From: Falciphora oryzae
Lineage: Eukaryota > Ascomycota > Sordariomycetes > Magnaporthales > Magnaporthaceae
Direction of reading: 5' to 3'
DNA length: 64,000 bases
Assembly (NCBI GenBank): GCA_000733355.1
Contig: JNVV01000021.1
Location: forward strand, 82,917 to 146,916
Part shown: piece after piece, positions 43,255 to 54,756 of the stretch
Numbering within the stretch: position 1 is the first letter of the stretch
How the letters are laid out: each line of letters starts with the position of its first letter
Made by a program: the position numbers and the translations under genes
Notes under the pieces: model-generated
Seen by the model: only the letters and a program-made list of their open reading frames with translations
Database searches by the model: none
What the model was told of the DNA's origin: nothing

Positions 43255-45177
43255 GGTCGGGGTGGGATCGTCTTTGCTTTTTTTTTTTTTTTTTTCTTTC
43301 TTGTTTTCTTAAACCATAACGTTCCCACAGAAACCTTTTGTCCTGTTTTTTACCACCATTGTACAAAGTACTACCAGCATGTTGCGCATACCAATTTCTT
43401 TTTTTTTTTTTTTTTTTTTTCTCTCGAATCGTATCAAACCGCCCAACAGGGCCGGACCTCGCGTTGTTTTTTTGTGTGGCTTAGCTCGGCGTTGGGAGGG
43501 GGCATGGAAATTCTCAAGGTAGATAGGGGAACGCTTTTTTGCTGGCCCGGGCCGACACTTGGCCTAGGCCTTCCCGAAACTTGTCTTGCCTCCGACGACA
43601 TGTTGTTTGCTGCTTGCCAGCAGATGGCTCTCCCTCACTTTGCCGTTTCTTGCTGACCTATGGTGCCGACTTCTGGTATAATGCTTGACTAACGACGCAG
43701 GAGAACACCGCATCCACACGCCTTGATGTCTAGCCTCGCACTCCTCCCATGGCCGTCTGATGCTTCTTCTCGACCTACGGAGCCGCTTCTTACATGACGC
43801 TCCTTGACGCAATCCCTCCCTGCCGCCATCACGCTCTTGTGAGCGCCGCTGCCAGGCCAGAAGATGCGGCGTATCCGAGCCCCGCTGGCCGATCGCGCCC
43901 GAGTTGGGGTGAAGACGCGGGCTGGAGTCATTACCGACCGCATCGCCATTCTCGTGTGCTGCAGCTGCTGCGTGAGTGCTGAGAAAGAATCATTGCCAGC
44001 CCGACGGCTTTGGGACCCCCGGACGAGCCGGATCATTGACCCATACCCTCGCGAGAAGATTCCTCCCCACAACCCTTTTGGAGATATCGTGGGGGTTATG
44101 CCGGCTACCGATTTGAGCATGTCATAATTAGAGAACACCGAGGCGATCTTGAAGAATCCTTCCGGCCGGCCCTGTGATGCACGACGGGGACAACGACCAG
44201 ATTCCAAATTCCAGCTGGAGGCTCGGGCCCACTGGGGAGCAAGGGCAAGAATGCAATGAGTGTCTCCCTCATTCGCACCCTTGCCTTCATGGGCATGGAC
44301 TACTTGTCTTGGCGAATGTTGAACCTGAACGACGCCGCCACCGAAATGAGCTCGGCCGAACTCGACATTTACACCAAAGGATGTCAGCCTGGGCACAAGA
44401 TGGTCAGTTGGCAGCGGCTCGAAATTCCAACCGTGTTCGGCAAACTTGCGGTCGATGTGTACTGGGGAAAAACGGTTGAAGTCCGAATCCATGCGTCCGT
44501 CACTGGTCACTGGGTTGTGTGCGAGGCGTCGCGATTGGCGGCGGCAAAGCTTCCAGAAGCTGGGTTGTCACATCGTCGGGGATGTTGACTGGCATTTCGC
44601 GGAATGGAGAGTGATTGGTGCTGGGGATGGAAAGTGCTTAAGCTGGGAATGACGAAAATGTCTAGTCGGGGGCCGGTTTTTGTTCCCGGGTCTCCGGTTG
44701 GAAACCCGGTTTGAGGAGCTACGCTATTCACAACAAGGGTCGCTGAGTTGACAAAGGACGAGGCGCATTATCCATGGCATCACTGGAGGCTCTTCTTGCG
44801 CCTTTTGGTATGAGAGCCCGGGTGGACAAGTAATACAAGTACATTTCGTTTCGTTTCATCTTGATGTTACACAAACAACCTTTGAACTTTCAACGTCCGG
44901 GGGCACACGAGTATTGAGAGACCTACGCCTTTGACCATATGTTTACATGACCCCAACCCACCCTTCCCGAAATGCACCACTTAAACCGATGACAGGAAAA
45001 ATCAAAGCGCTCGCAATAGGAAATCATTAAAACGTAGATAGAAAACAAACGGGTGTGATATCAGGTGGGCAAAAAAAAAAAAAAAAATAGCATGCCAGGT
45101 ATACATTAGGATGACAACAAACAAGATTAGCTTCATGCGCTGGCAGCCTGCAGAGGAAGCAACAGCTCTATACGGCC
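43255..45177. other. Region between convergent genes, no gene supported
   Basis: It holds the 3' ends of SAC3 (plus strand) and of the membrane-protein gene (minus strand). T tracts lie at about 43278 and 43400 and an A tract near 45069. A minus-strand frame at 43689-44510 and a plus-strand frame at 44256-44588 are open, but neither shows a domain or coding-like composition. Confidence 0.45.
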
Positions 45178-46886
45178 CTAACGCCTCGGCGGGCCAGGGA
45201 ACGAAGTCTGGATGGCGTTGCTCTCGACAGGGCTCCCGTTATCGCGCCCGCCCTTGCGGCCGCCCGAGCCGATGCGCGGGCTCTTGGACGGCGGCGGGGG
45301 TGCGGGCGGCGGCGACGCGGTGGCGGACCTCATGATCCCTCCCTGAGCCGGCGACATGGGAGCAGGCCACCCCCACTGCTGCTGGGGCGACGAGGCGGGC
45401 GACTGCCGGCGGCGGGGGAGGCGCGCGCTCTTGGGCGAGCCCGCGGCGGGCGCGTGGTCGGCGGGGACGTAGGGCGCGTACGCCAGCAGCTGCGTGGCCG
45501 AGGTGGGCGTCGCCGTCGACGCCGTCAGGGGCGAGGCGTGCGCGTTGCGGGGCGGCGTGGGGAGCGACGTCTTGAGCTGGTGGAGGCCGTTGTTGGCGTT
45601 GGCGGCGCCGCTCAGGGCCGACTTGTCGAACGCGACGGTCTGGTCCTTCTGGTCGTGGCCGGGGCCAGGGGTGAAGGTCCAGTCCTGGCGGGGCGACGAC
45701 GGCGACCAGCCCTGGTGGGACTTCTTGTCCTCGTCCACGGGCGACAGGGATGTTGTGACGGCGTGGCTGGTGCGCCAGAGGTTAGCGGGCGGTGTGGTAG
45801 CGGTGCTGTTGCGGACCGACACGATGTGCTGCGGCTTCAGCTGCTGCCCCTGCTGCTGCTGGTGAGCCTGAGCGGCGGGACTGTCGTACGGCGAGCTGCC
45901 ATCGGTGTATCCATAGCTGTCACCGCTGGGGCCGGCGAACATCTGCAGCGGGTTGGGGTTCCTCGGGGTCGGGCACCAGAAGGAGAGCGAGCTCTGGCGC
46001 CGGTGGTCACCGCCACGCCTCGGGCCGGCGCGGTCTTTGCGGTTACGGCACTTGCGGATGCACATGTAGATGATGGCAGATGCTGCAGCCAGCCCGATCA
46101 CGCCCGAGATGACGGCGATGACGATAGTGGTGGTCGGGGCGCTTGACCCCTTGTCGTCCTTCTCATTGGAGTGCGAGTTCAGAATTGTGATCTGATTGGA
46201 CGAGAAGATGGACCCGGAGATGCCGATCGTCTTGCCTGGAGCCGGGCGCTGCTGGCAGCCGGCCTCGAGGGCGACCAGCCCGTTCCTCACGAAGCCCTGC
46301 TCCCTGAAGCCACCGATGCAGGTGAGGCACTTGTCGTAGAACTCGCCTGTCATGGATCCTCCGTCGGCGTTGCAGTATGTGTAGTCGCCCTTGGGCTGCG
46401 AGCCCGAGCTGTCATGTTGGAGGGCGCCCGCGAGAGCTCCGCACGCCCTCGAGGTTTGGCAGGGGTTCGAGCCGATGTTGGTGTTATTGGGGAAGCCGAA
46501 AATGCAGTAGTTGAAGTTGTACCGTATGTTGTCTGTCTCTAGATATTAGTATGCAGCTGCCAGAATGGATAAGATGGCAAGAGAGAAAGGAACTCACACA
46601 AATACCACCCCTGGTCAGACTCACTCCCCTGAGAGTAGCCACTCTTTTCAAGGCAAGTCATGCAGGACTTCCACTTCCTGCCGCCTGGACTCCCCTCGTA
46701 GTCGGCATCCGCACAGGTCATGTCCGAGGGGCGCGTATTGGAGGAGTTCGGGTCTGACTGGTCGAGAGACGGGCTGTCCAAGCAGGTGGATGCGCAGGGC
46801 GAATTCGGCGACACTTGGAGAGAGAAGGCATCTCTGGGCAGAGCCAGGGCTGCAACGAGTATTGCAAGTCTTGTTTTCGGCGCCAT
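45178..46886 (-). CDS. Single-pass cysteine-rich membrane protein (fungal)
   Basis: Two exons, 46886-46598 and 46532-45178, joined by a 65-nt intron (donor GTGAGT, branch CTAAT, acceptor GACAG). The acceptor six bases earlier would create a TAG, so the inner one is chosen. The product is 547 residues. Residues 1-22 are a signal peptide (MAPKTRLAILVAALALPRDA). The ectodomain has paired cysteines (SPCASTCLDS, WKSCMTCLEKSG, YNFNYCIFGFPNNTN, YDKCLTCIGGF). A transmembrane helix lies at about 230-254 (TTTIVIAVISGVIGLAAASA) and is followed by CIRKCRNRK. The long cytoplasmic tail is Pro/Ser/Gln-rich and disordered. It resembles fungal proteins often labelled LPXTG-domain-containing, whose role is unknown. 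A cell-surface sensor or wall-contact role is inference. Confidence 0.8.
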
Positions 46887-49315
46887 CTTGTCAGGAGCGA
46901 AAATGGGTATCGGGGGCAGGAAATCGATGTAGATCCTGGACCCTATCCGGTATGAAGGAGTGTGTGAATGATGAGAAGCCCAGCTCAAAGAAAAAATGTA
47001 GAAAATAGTCCGAGTTTCTACCAGATGCGGCCTCGGGAATTGTCTCGAGGGTCGTATGAGCTCAGCAGAAAAGGACGTCCATAAAGATAATACTCTTGTT
47101 GGAGGATTATGATGTGGATAGTGTATTAGAAGCGAGTAGTAATACCAAGCAAGCCAGCAGCAAGGACAAATAAGGAGGGAAAAGGAACCGGACGGGAGGC
47201 GGACGCGCAGGTAGTGCAGCAGGTGGTGGGAAAGGAACCACCTCAATTACAAAAATGCGGCGAGGGGACAGCCATGATATGTATCTACGCTCTGCCGACT
47301 ATGTATGGACAATCTTGCTGGATGGTCGGTTCGATAGTCGTGTGCTAGTGGGGAGGGCTGCGTCTAGCCCACCGCCAATGGGGGCAATATCACATCACCT
47401 ATACCTTTCTCCTAGCGCCCCCAAACAGGAAAGCCGCGAGCGTGGTATCGGGGGATCGATATTGGACAGTCGCACGGCGTTTTGCTGACAAGAGCAGAGA
47501 AATACAGGGCAGACAGGGGTGTTGGGAGGGACGGCCTTTGCAGGGGCGGCAAAGATAGGTCGCCGAGAGAAGAAAGGGGAAAGTGGAGGCACGAGCGGCG
47601 GGACGACGGGCGTGCCAGCCAGTCGGGTATTTTGTTCGGCCGCCGTCTACCTGCTTTGGGTCGCAGAGGGTGGGTGTTCGTGCACAGCGTATGTGATGAG
47701 GCAAACAGGCCGCATGGCACAGGCGGTCGGCCTGTCAACCGGCAGCAGCTGCCGTGCTGAGCAGCCAGTGCATGCAGATTGTAGTCTACTTCGGGGCACG
47801 TTGGACGTGCAGACTGTAGACGCAGAGTCCTTGTGACAATGTGCAGGCTGCTGACCACCACTTGGTTGGACCACCCGAGAAGAGACGAGTCGGCGGCATT
47901 GGCCAATCAGGCGGCGTGCGACCATGCAAAGACCCATGCAACCGGCACCCTCCATCTCTCCATCTCCCCAACGAATACGCCCGACATGGCCTCTGCGGTG
48001 TTCGTGTGAACTGGTGCACGCAATGGAGCCCTCCAACAGTCCAGATTTAGCACCACAGCGTCGCAGCGAGCCGATCCGGCTGACGTCGAGGCCCCAGAAA
48101 CAGCAGCTAGCCAGCAACTGCCGTCCAAGACCTGCCGACTCTGGGCGTCCATCTGGCCATCTTCCAGCTGCCCACGACCAACTGCGAGGGGTGGGTAGGT
48201 TCGCTGCTGCGGTGTGGCGTTTCTGGGTGCAGATTTAGGCGGGGAGGATCCTTCCGAGGCATGGCAACTGGCCGGTGGTGGTCTGGACGGTGGCGGCCTG
48301 AAAGAGGGTGGCCTGAAAGAGAAAGGAGGGCAAGAACGAAAGAGAAGCGAGGGACGCCGGATAGGACGGACAACCCAGGGCGCTTAAAGGCCATCATGTG
48401 GCATATGGTGCCAGAAAACTGCCATGTCGAATGGTGCGTGGGCAAGCACAAAGACATCGAGCCTAACGGCAGAGTTTGCAGCGCTGATTCGCCGCTGGCT
48501 AGACCGCTAGAGTGTGGGGGAAATGAAGGCCACGCCGCTTGGCGATTCCGCGTCTTTGTTCTCCGTGTCGAGGCGGCTCATCGGTTTGGATGCATGCGGT
48601 GATGGGCGGGCCATGGCGGTCGCAGATGGCGCTCCCCGCGGGTTCGGTTTGGGTTAGGAGAAAGAAGGCGGGAGACAGGGAATCGAGCCTGAGCCTGGCA
48701 GATCTGGATGTGGGCGACGGGTCAGAATCTGTTCCTGTTAGCGAAGCGCTCATTGGCACGCAACCACTTGATGGTGGGGTGTCCCCAGCCTCTGTGATTC
48801 GCCGCTTGCGGGCGCTTAGCTGCAGGAGGTGGGGTCATCTCCCCAATCACGGCAGCGTGCCTGGCGCTTTGCTGCTTCTGGTCTAGATCGTTGCCGAGGT
48901 AGGAAATGGCCTGCTGTCAGCAGTGCCAATCAGCATCGTGGAAATCCCATATTTTGCAGCGCCCAGAATGGAACTCGAGATCGTGATGTGATGCATTTTT
49001 CGCTTCTCATCTGCGCGCGCCTCCTTCCACGCCGGCTTCGTTGAGCCGCGCATGCAACCCAAAAATCTCCGCACGAGCGCTTCGCGTGCCTGGAGATGCG
49101 GTCCTGTGATGCGCTGTCGCCATTACTTGCTTCCGCCGGATCCAAAATGCAACCCTCAAATCCCATTAAACATTATCTTGATGCATGAAACGCGAACGTC
49201 AACGCTGATGTCCCCCTTGGTGGGGGAGGCTCTGCGGCCCTGGCATGCACGTCCTCGGATAGAATCTCCCTGCCCCAAAACGCCAAGATGCCACAAACGA
49301 TATAACTGCCCTCAT
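46887..49315. other. Upstream region of the membrane-protein gene, no gene seen
   Basis: It holds the 5' region of the membrane-protein gene and the 3' region of GH43. Several short open frames on both strands lack domains. No repeat boundary or RNA gene was recognised. Confidence 0.45.
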
Positions 49316-50383
49316 TCACCCTATAATGACCTCGGTGCCCTTGACGCCAAAGCTGGCAACAAACATGCAGCGTCCCGCCAGGCAGTTGGCGTGGAAGGCC
49401 ACGGCGCCCGCGCCCGCGTCGGCTGTCGCCCCGCCCGGCGCCGTGAGGTTGAAGTCGCCCGTCTGCACCAGCGGTGCCGGGCTCCGGCTGTACGGCCCGC
49501 TAACCGACCGGGCAACGGCGTAGTTGACGTTGTATCGCGGCGAGCTGAAGCAGTGGCTGCTGAACAGCAACACGTACGACCCGTCGTTCGTCCGCACCAG
49601 CGCCGGCGCCTCCACCAACGGGCCGTCGGCGTCCGCCCGGTCTAAAATCTGCACCGGCTTGCCAACGGGCGTCACGCCGTCGGCGGCGCTGACCTCCTGC
49701 AGCATGATGGGCGTGGCGACCAGCGGCGCGACCCCGTTGTTGCAGTCGCCGCCGCGCCCGATGCTGTTGCCGTCCACCTTGTACACCACGTACCGCTTCT
49801 TAGTCGCCGCATCCAGGAATCCCGAAGGGTCAATGGCCCCGCCCACGTCGACGTGGCACGCCAGCGGGCTCGCCATCGGCCGGAACGGGCCCCGGATCGA
49901 GCTTGTTGATGTCGCCGCCCCGACGCAGTGGCGCGCCCGGTCCGCCGCCAGCTCGCCCGAATAGTACATGACGTAGGACCCGTTGTCCAGCACCCGCACG
50001 TCGGGTGCCCACGTGTTTCGCCCCGTCGTCCAGTTCCCTGTGTTTGGGAGCGGTTCCGTCCGGGACAGGTACGTCCAGGGCCCCGTGGCCGCCGGCGCCG
50101 TCGCCACCTGGATGTTCTTGCCATTCCCTGACGTTCCGAATGCGTACCACGACCCGTCCTTGTCTTGCACGATCGCCGGGTCTGGAAAGTCGACGCTCAT
50201 CACGGGCGACTTTGGCGTCTCAGGGTTTAGCAACGTCAGCAGCGTGGGTTTCCTTGCTGATTCTGCCTCTGCTTCTGCCTTGCTGTTGTCTGTGGGGATG
50301 GCGAGGACCTCGTGGGCTGAGAGGAGCACGAGCAGCATGGCCAGCCAATAGCTTGGTCCTAGCCCCGGTATTATCCATTCCAT
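49316..50383 (-). CDS. Secreted GH43-family glycoside hydrolase
   Basis: A single exon of 355 codons. Residues 1-29 form a signal peptide (WLAMLLVLLSAHEVLA). The five-bladed propeller signatures of GH43 are present. The catalytic base Asp68 lies in VDFPDPAIVQDKDGSWYAF. The motif NTWAPDVRVLDNGSYVMYYS is typical of blade 2. Asp185 in GAIDPSGFLD is the likely pKa modulator and Glu258 in LVEAPALV the likely acid. The protein ends shortly after the last blade (MFVASFGVKGTEVIIG) with no extra binding module. GH43 enzymes remove arabinose or xylose from plant cell-wall hemicellulose and pectin. The exact substrate cannot be told from sequence alone. The enzyme is predicted to be extracellular, fitting a plant-biomass-degrading or plant-associated fungus. 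Confidence 0.9.
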   Translation of the reverse strand: MEWIIPGLGPSYWLAMLLVLLSAHEVLAIPTDNSKAEAEAESARKPTLLTLLNPETPKSPVMSVDFPDPAIVQDKDGSWYAFGTSGNGKNIQVATAPAATGPWTYLSRTEPLPNTGNWTTGRNTWAPDVRVLDNGSYVMYYSGELAADRARHCVGAATSTSSIRGPFRPMASPLACHVDVGGAIDPSGFLDAATKKRYVVYKVDGNSIGRGGDCNNGVAPLVATPIMLQEVSAADGVTPVGKPVQILDRADADGPLVEAPALVRTNDGSYVLLFSSHCFSSPRYNVNYAVARSVSGPYSRSPAPLVQTGDFNLTAPGGATADAGAGAVAFHANCLAGRCMFVASFGVKGTEVIIG

Positions 50384-52850
50384 CCTGCCTTTCCGCCTGC
50401 CGCCTTCCCTGTACGACTCGTCCGTTCTGCATACACGAACCGGTTAGTTCTGATGCGATCTATCTTCCGCCAAGTTTGCGGTTTCCTCCCGCGATTTCTA
50501 GTACTTGGAAAAACTGCCGGCCACACTCACTAGGCAACACCAGCACCAGATCCCTGGTGGGTGGCTGCGGGGATTCTCCGCGTTTTTTTTCTTTGGGCTT
50601 TGAGAGAACCCTGTCGCACGTGTTATTGGGTGTGCCTACGCAGCTGGCGAGAGATGGACACAACAAAGTGAAGACACACTGCGAAAACTAAAGCGCATGT
50701 CATCTAGAAGCGCGTATGCCATGGCAAGGGCACCATGGGTGCAGTGTCTGCATCTTATACAGAGAACGGGAGACAGGCAGCGCACTGCTGTGTTTGAGGT
50801 TCCCGTCCCGCATTGCATGGTAGGCATGTTACCGGAGTTTTTCTTGTCTGTCCCTTTTTCTCTCAATGGCTGCCACAGGGACCGCGGCGGACGGTCCACT
50901 CTTACATATCTTGCAATCTGTCCGCGGGAGATAGATGCTTGTCTCGCACGTTCTCTGGCCACGGAATCCCTCCAAGATCTGTGGGGACCCGGCGGTTGGG
51001 TCAGGTCTGTGACGTTGCTCCCTTCCGACCGCTGTCGGGAGAGACGATTATTCAGTCAAAATTTATATATGGCCGGCCGGCGGCGCCTGTACCCGACGCG
51101 GGATCGTGGAGGGTCAGGATGTGCCAGGAATGATTACCAGACGGCACCGTGGTTCGTCATATCCCGACCATCTGCAGGGTACATCCCTAGTATAATTGCC
51201 GAATCAAGCATTGTCGCATTCACGGTACCTGTTTTACCATCGGTTGGCTTGGAGGCATGGCCCCGTCAGATGGGAACACGGCCTTTCGGTCCGCGGGTTA
51301 TTGGACGCGGTTCCAGAATGGGTTTTGGAAAGGGGCTTCCCCTAGCGAAGACAGCAAGATCCCTACTCCATTCGCATTCGTCTGATGTCTGTTTCTGCTT
51401 CCCTGCGGCCCAAACCGATTCTTCCTCGAAGACCCCCACGCTCGAAACCTCTCTTCATCATTTGATCCATCCGTCTTGCTGGCCGAGGTCAAGGATGGAG
51501 AAAACCAGGTGAGCTTGCACCCTCGCCATCGACCAACCCCTCTTGGTGTGACAGTTATTTGCGTCATGGCGTCAACAAGGCTCGTCTACGCCTCAATATT
51601 AGCAGTTTTGCCTCACCTAGTCAATCACCATTCCCTAATGGGCGATTGATTGCCAAGGTCTGTCCGTCAGTTGGCATTTCCTATTGTGTGCGTTCTTTCT
51701 CCCTTGTTTCGAGAAGCTTGCGGTGATTTCAAGCCCACGTGGTGCGGCCCATCTCACTCTGCTCGTCTAGAACCGCGTCGCCCTATTTTGAGTGAGACCC
51801 CAGGACCCGGGGCCAACGTGCCGTCTCGTTCTCTCTCGAACCAGGACGCACGATCTCTGTCTGTGTTCTCGCTAAGTCGATCGTTCGGAGACCCCGTTGA
51901 GCCAAGCATTTGGATTCCTCGACGCCCATGGCCTTGTGGCCGCAGGGCTCTATTGAGCACTTGCCCTAGCCTTGAAGTTCTTTGGAGGCGATGTCTCAGG
52001 CAACTTTGGAAGAAGGTTGAACTGGAGGATCTGGAGGTCCAGGCTCGCCAGAAGTGAGACATGGCGTTGTATTTGGCTGAGGCGAGTTCCTCTCTTGCCT
52101 TTGAGGTTTGTTTGTTCTTCTCAGGATAGGCCATCTGCGAATGGACTCTAGATCTTCTTGGCTATGGATCTGCTGAGGACCGCAACCGCCGGTTCCCATT
52201 GGTCGACAACCGATTTCAAGGAGGCCGACTTGTTCAAGACGTCAAAGAAATATGCCGTCGAGCCTCCCGCTTTGGACATAGCTGCTTGTCAACATGGCTG
52301 TGCCAATCCTCACGCTCTGTCGGCCCAGGCCCGCGGAGATCCTTCGTCTTTGTCCGTTGGAGGGGACCGAGAACTGATTCTCGCCCGATTCGGACCCTGC
52401 GCCCCCTCTGGAGCTGCCGATTTCGTTGTCAACACAGTCCGCGAGCGCGGCCGGTTGGCCCATCTCCCGAATCACAGTCTAACAAATCTCTTCCATTTTT
52501 GGCACCCCTTTTGGTCACTACTGGACGTCCCAGATCGCAACCACAACACATCGAACCATGAGTTTCTTTGAGCCTCTATACTCGTCCTGATGTCTATATA
52601 AACGGCCCGGGAGCTGACCCGACAGATTGCCGAAAACTTGCTCACCACCGCAGCTCTCCTGGAACTTCACCATTCGCAGAAGCTTTCGCAAGCACGGCCA
52701 AAGTCGCTCCCACCTCGGATCACCAGAGCCCGATGCGACTTTCCCAGCTCTCAGGAGACTGCACTGCAAAGCCCCTTGTCCATATACCCTTTGCTCCTCA
52801 CCCTCCTCTTCGACCCCTATCATCTTCGTCCCAACCCCCGTCAAGCCAAC
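50384..52850. other. Shared upstream region of GH43 and the WSC gene
   Basis: A 2.5-kb divergent intergenic region between GH43 (minus) and the WSC gene (plus). Open frames at 50697-51512, 51650-52057 and 52158-52571 have no recognised domain and a composition like the surrounding DNA. The last 300 bp, rich in C and T, look like the WSC 5' UTR. Confidence 0.45.
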
Positions 52851-53903
52851 ATGTGGACCAAGCCAGCACTCCGCGCGGCCCTGACCGTCCTGACGGTCGC
52901 CCCGTCCGCCCTGGCCCAGCAGGCCCAGGCCGGCAACGGGCCCCTGCAGCTGCAGGTCACGGCCGCGGGCGGCAAGTCCCCTTGGGAGGGCACGCTGTCG
53001 CCCAACACGACGGCGCCCACCGGCTGGAAATACCTCGGCTGCACGTCCGAGCTCTCGTCGGGCCGCGCGCTCTCGGGCTCGACCATCAACCCGCAGAACA
53101 TGACCATCGAGCTGTGCATGGACTACTGCACCGAGAAGAACTTCCCCTACGCCGGCCTCGAGTACTCGCAGGAGTGCTACTGCGGCCTCAAGCTGAGCAA
53201 GGACTCCGCCCCGCAGCCCAACTCGGAGTGCTCGTCCGCCTGCAAGGGCAACGCCAAGCAGCTCTGCGGCAAGGGCAGCCGCATCAGCCTGTTCGAGAAC
53301 ACGGCCTACGTCCCCACCTCCAACGCGCAAAGGATGGGCGCCTGGCCCTACGTGTCGTGCTACATGGAGCCCGAGAGAGGGCGAGCCCTGCCCGACAAGC
53401 TGCGCAGCTCGGCCAACATGACGGTCGACGCGTGCCACGAGTACTGCGACTCGGAGGGCATGCCCTGGGCGGGGCTCGAGAACGGCCGCGAGTGCTGGTG
53501 CGGCAGGAGCCTGCGCCAGGGGCTCGAGGATGCGTCCGACCCCATGTGCGCCATGCAGTGCGACATGACGTGCCTCGGCGACGACAAACAGTTCTGCGGC
53601 GGCTCAAAGACCATCAACGTCTGGCGCAAGGACGGAGCCAGCGCCCGCCGCGATGTTGAGGCTGAGGAGGCCGAGGAGGAGCAAGGCAGCGTCGTTCCCG
53701 TCGCGGTGCGCGCAGGCGAGAAGCGCCACAAGGGGCACGACGACGCTGCGCACAAAGGCGTCCAGCGCCGCGAGGAGATGCTCCGCGAGCACAAGCGCGA
53801 GGCGGTCCCTGGTGCTCATGGTGGGCCCGGTGCGCGATTCGTCAGGATGCGCCGCGCCGTTGCCGCCGCCGCCAACATGGGCGCCGTTGCCGGGGTTGTC
53901 TGA
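52851..53903 (+). CDS. Secreted protein with two WSC domains
   Basis: 350 residues from ATG 52851 (context CCAACATGTGG). The frame is open further upstream, but this start gives a signal peptide at residues 1-22 (ALRAALTVLTVAPSALA). The first WSC domain spans about 58-150 (GWKYLGCTSE, MDYCTEKNFPYAGLEYSQEC, YCGLKLS, CGKGSRISLF). The second spans about 165-262 (VSCYMEP, CHEYCDSEGMPWAGLENGRE, CWCGRSL, FCGGSKTINVW). Each has the eight-cysteine pattern of this carbohydrate-binding module. The tail is charged (DVEAEEAEEEQGS, then Lys/Arg/His-rich) and ends in a short Ala/Val segment that could be a weak GPI signal. There is no clear transmembrane helix, so it is not a Wsc1-type stress sensor. Binding to wall glucan or other polysaccharide is the likely role. 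Confidence 0.85.
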   Translation: MWTKPALRAALTVLTVAPSALAQQAQAGNGPLQLQVTAAGGKSPWEGTLSPNTTAPTGWKYLGCTSELSSGRALSGSTINPQNMTIELCMDYCTEKNFPYAGLEYSQECYCGLKLSKDSAPQPNSECSSACKGNAKQLCGKGSRISLFENTAYVPTSNAQRMGAWPYVSCYMEPERGRALPDKLRSSANMTVDACHEYCDSEGMPWAGLENGRECWCGRSLRQGLEDASDPMCAMQCDMTCLGDDKQFCGGSKTINVWRKDGASARRDVEAEEAEEEQGSVVPVAVRAGEKRHKGHDDAAHKGVQRREEMLREHKREAVPGAHGGPGARFVRMRRAVAAAANMGAVAGVV

Positions 53904-54756
53904 GCTCTTCGCAGGGGAACAGACAGCCGCGAGCAACAGTTGAATCCACAGCATTTGACAATCAAACTTGGTCTCCTTGTGTTTGTTCTTTTTGCTTCCT
54001 TTCTTTCCTATGTCTTTCATTCTGGATTCTCTACGGGAAACCGAATAAAAGAAAGATGATGGGGTTAACAAAAATGGGGTAAAAGATACATCTCTGTCTG
54101 GACTTTAGATATAGGCATACTGTAGTACTAGTTAGTGTCTCCTACGAGATGTTGGAGTTTTGTTTGTACTATGAGATTTGCTTGTATTGACAAATAATAC
54201 CACCACATACCACCCCGACCAGCCTGTCACTGCCTTAGCTATCCTTTGTTGGCTAGATTAGGAGTGTCTCCAGCAACCGGCCGCAAACATCATCGATGAG
54301 TCCGATCGATCGGGCTAGATCTTATTTCATCTCCAGAGTCAGACAAGGACAAGGGAAGGCTGGCCGCTACGCCATATCTGGTCTTGAACACTGAAGAGTA
54401 AATCATTCATTTACTTCGGTTTCTATTTCGTCTAGCGCTGATCGAGGTATCTTTAGCTGCTGCACGCGACAAGATTTGGTATGATATCAACTTGAACCAC
54501 AGCCGCCACGGCGCTTCACCCATGCCAACGCCAATTCCACCAAGGACAAAAAGAGAAGCGCAACGAGACCAGAGATGAAAACACCACGTCAAGACAGAAC
54601 AAGACAAAATGGGACCAAATCCTCCAAACATCCCTTCACCAATCATGACATGTATAGACGTACAACAATACAAAGAAAATAATGTGCAAAAAAAAAGGGG
54701 GCGATTAAAGAAGTATGCATTGCAAAGTTTTACCAGAGCACCCACCTCCTCCAGGA
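53904..54756. other. Region between convergent WSC and RGS-LOV genes
   Basis: Contains the 3' UTRs of the two convergent genes. A minus-strand open frame at 54407-54745 is unconvincing. Nothing else was seen. Confidence 0.5.

Noticed and set aside
43689..44510. 273-codon minus-strand frame between SAC3 and the membrane-protein gene
   Set aside because: No recognisable domain, Arg/Ser-rich as expected of GC-rich non-coding DNA, and opposed by an equally good plus-strand frame.
45454..46146. 230-codon plus-strand frame opposite the membrane-protein gene
   Set aside because: Arg/Gly/Val-rich shadow of the Pro/Ser-rich tail on the true strand.
50697..51512. 271-codon plus-strand frame in the GH43/WSC intergenic region
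   Set aside because: No domain or signal, and composition typical of chance frames; more likely promoter sequence.
52518..53438. 306-codon minus-strand frame opposite the WSC gene
   Set aside because: Shadow frame; the plus strand has a signal peptide and two complete WSC cysteine patterns.
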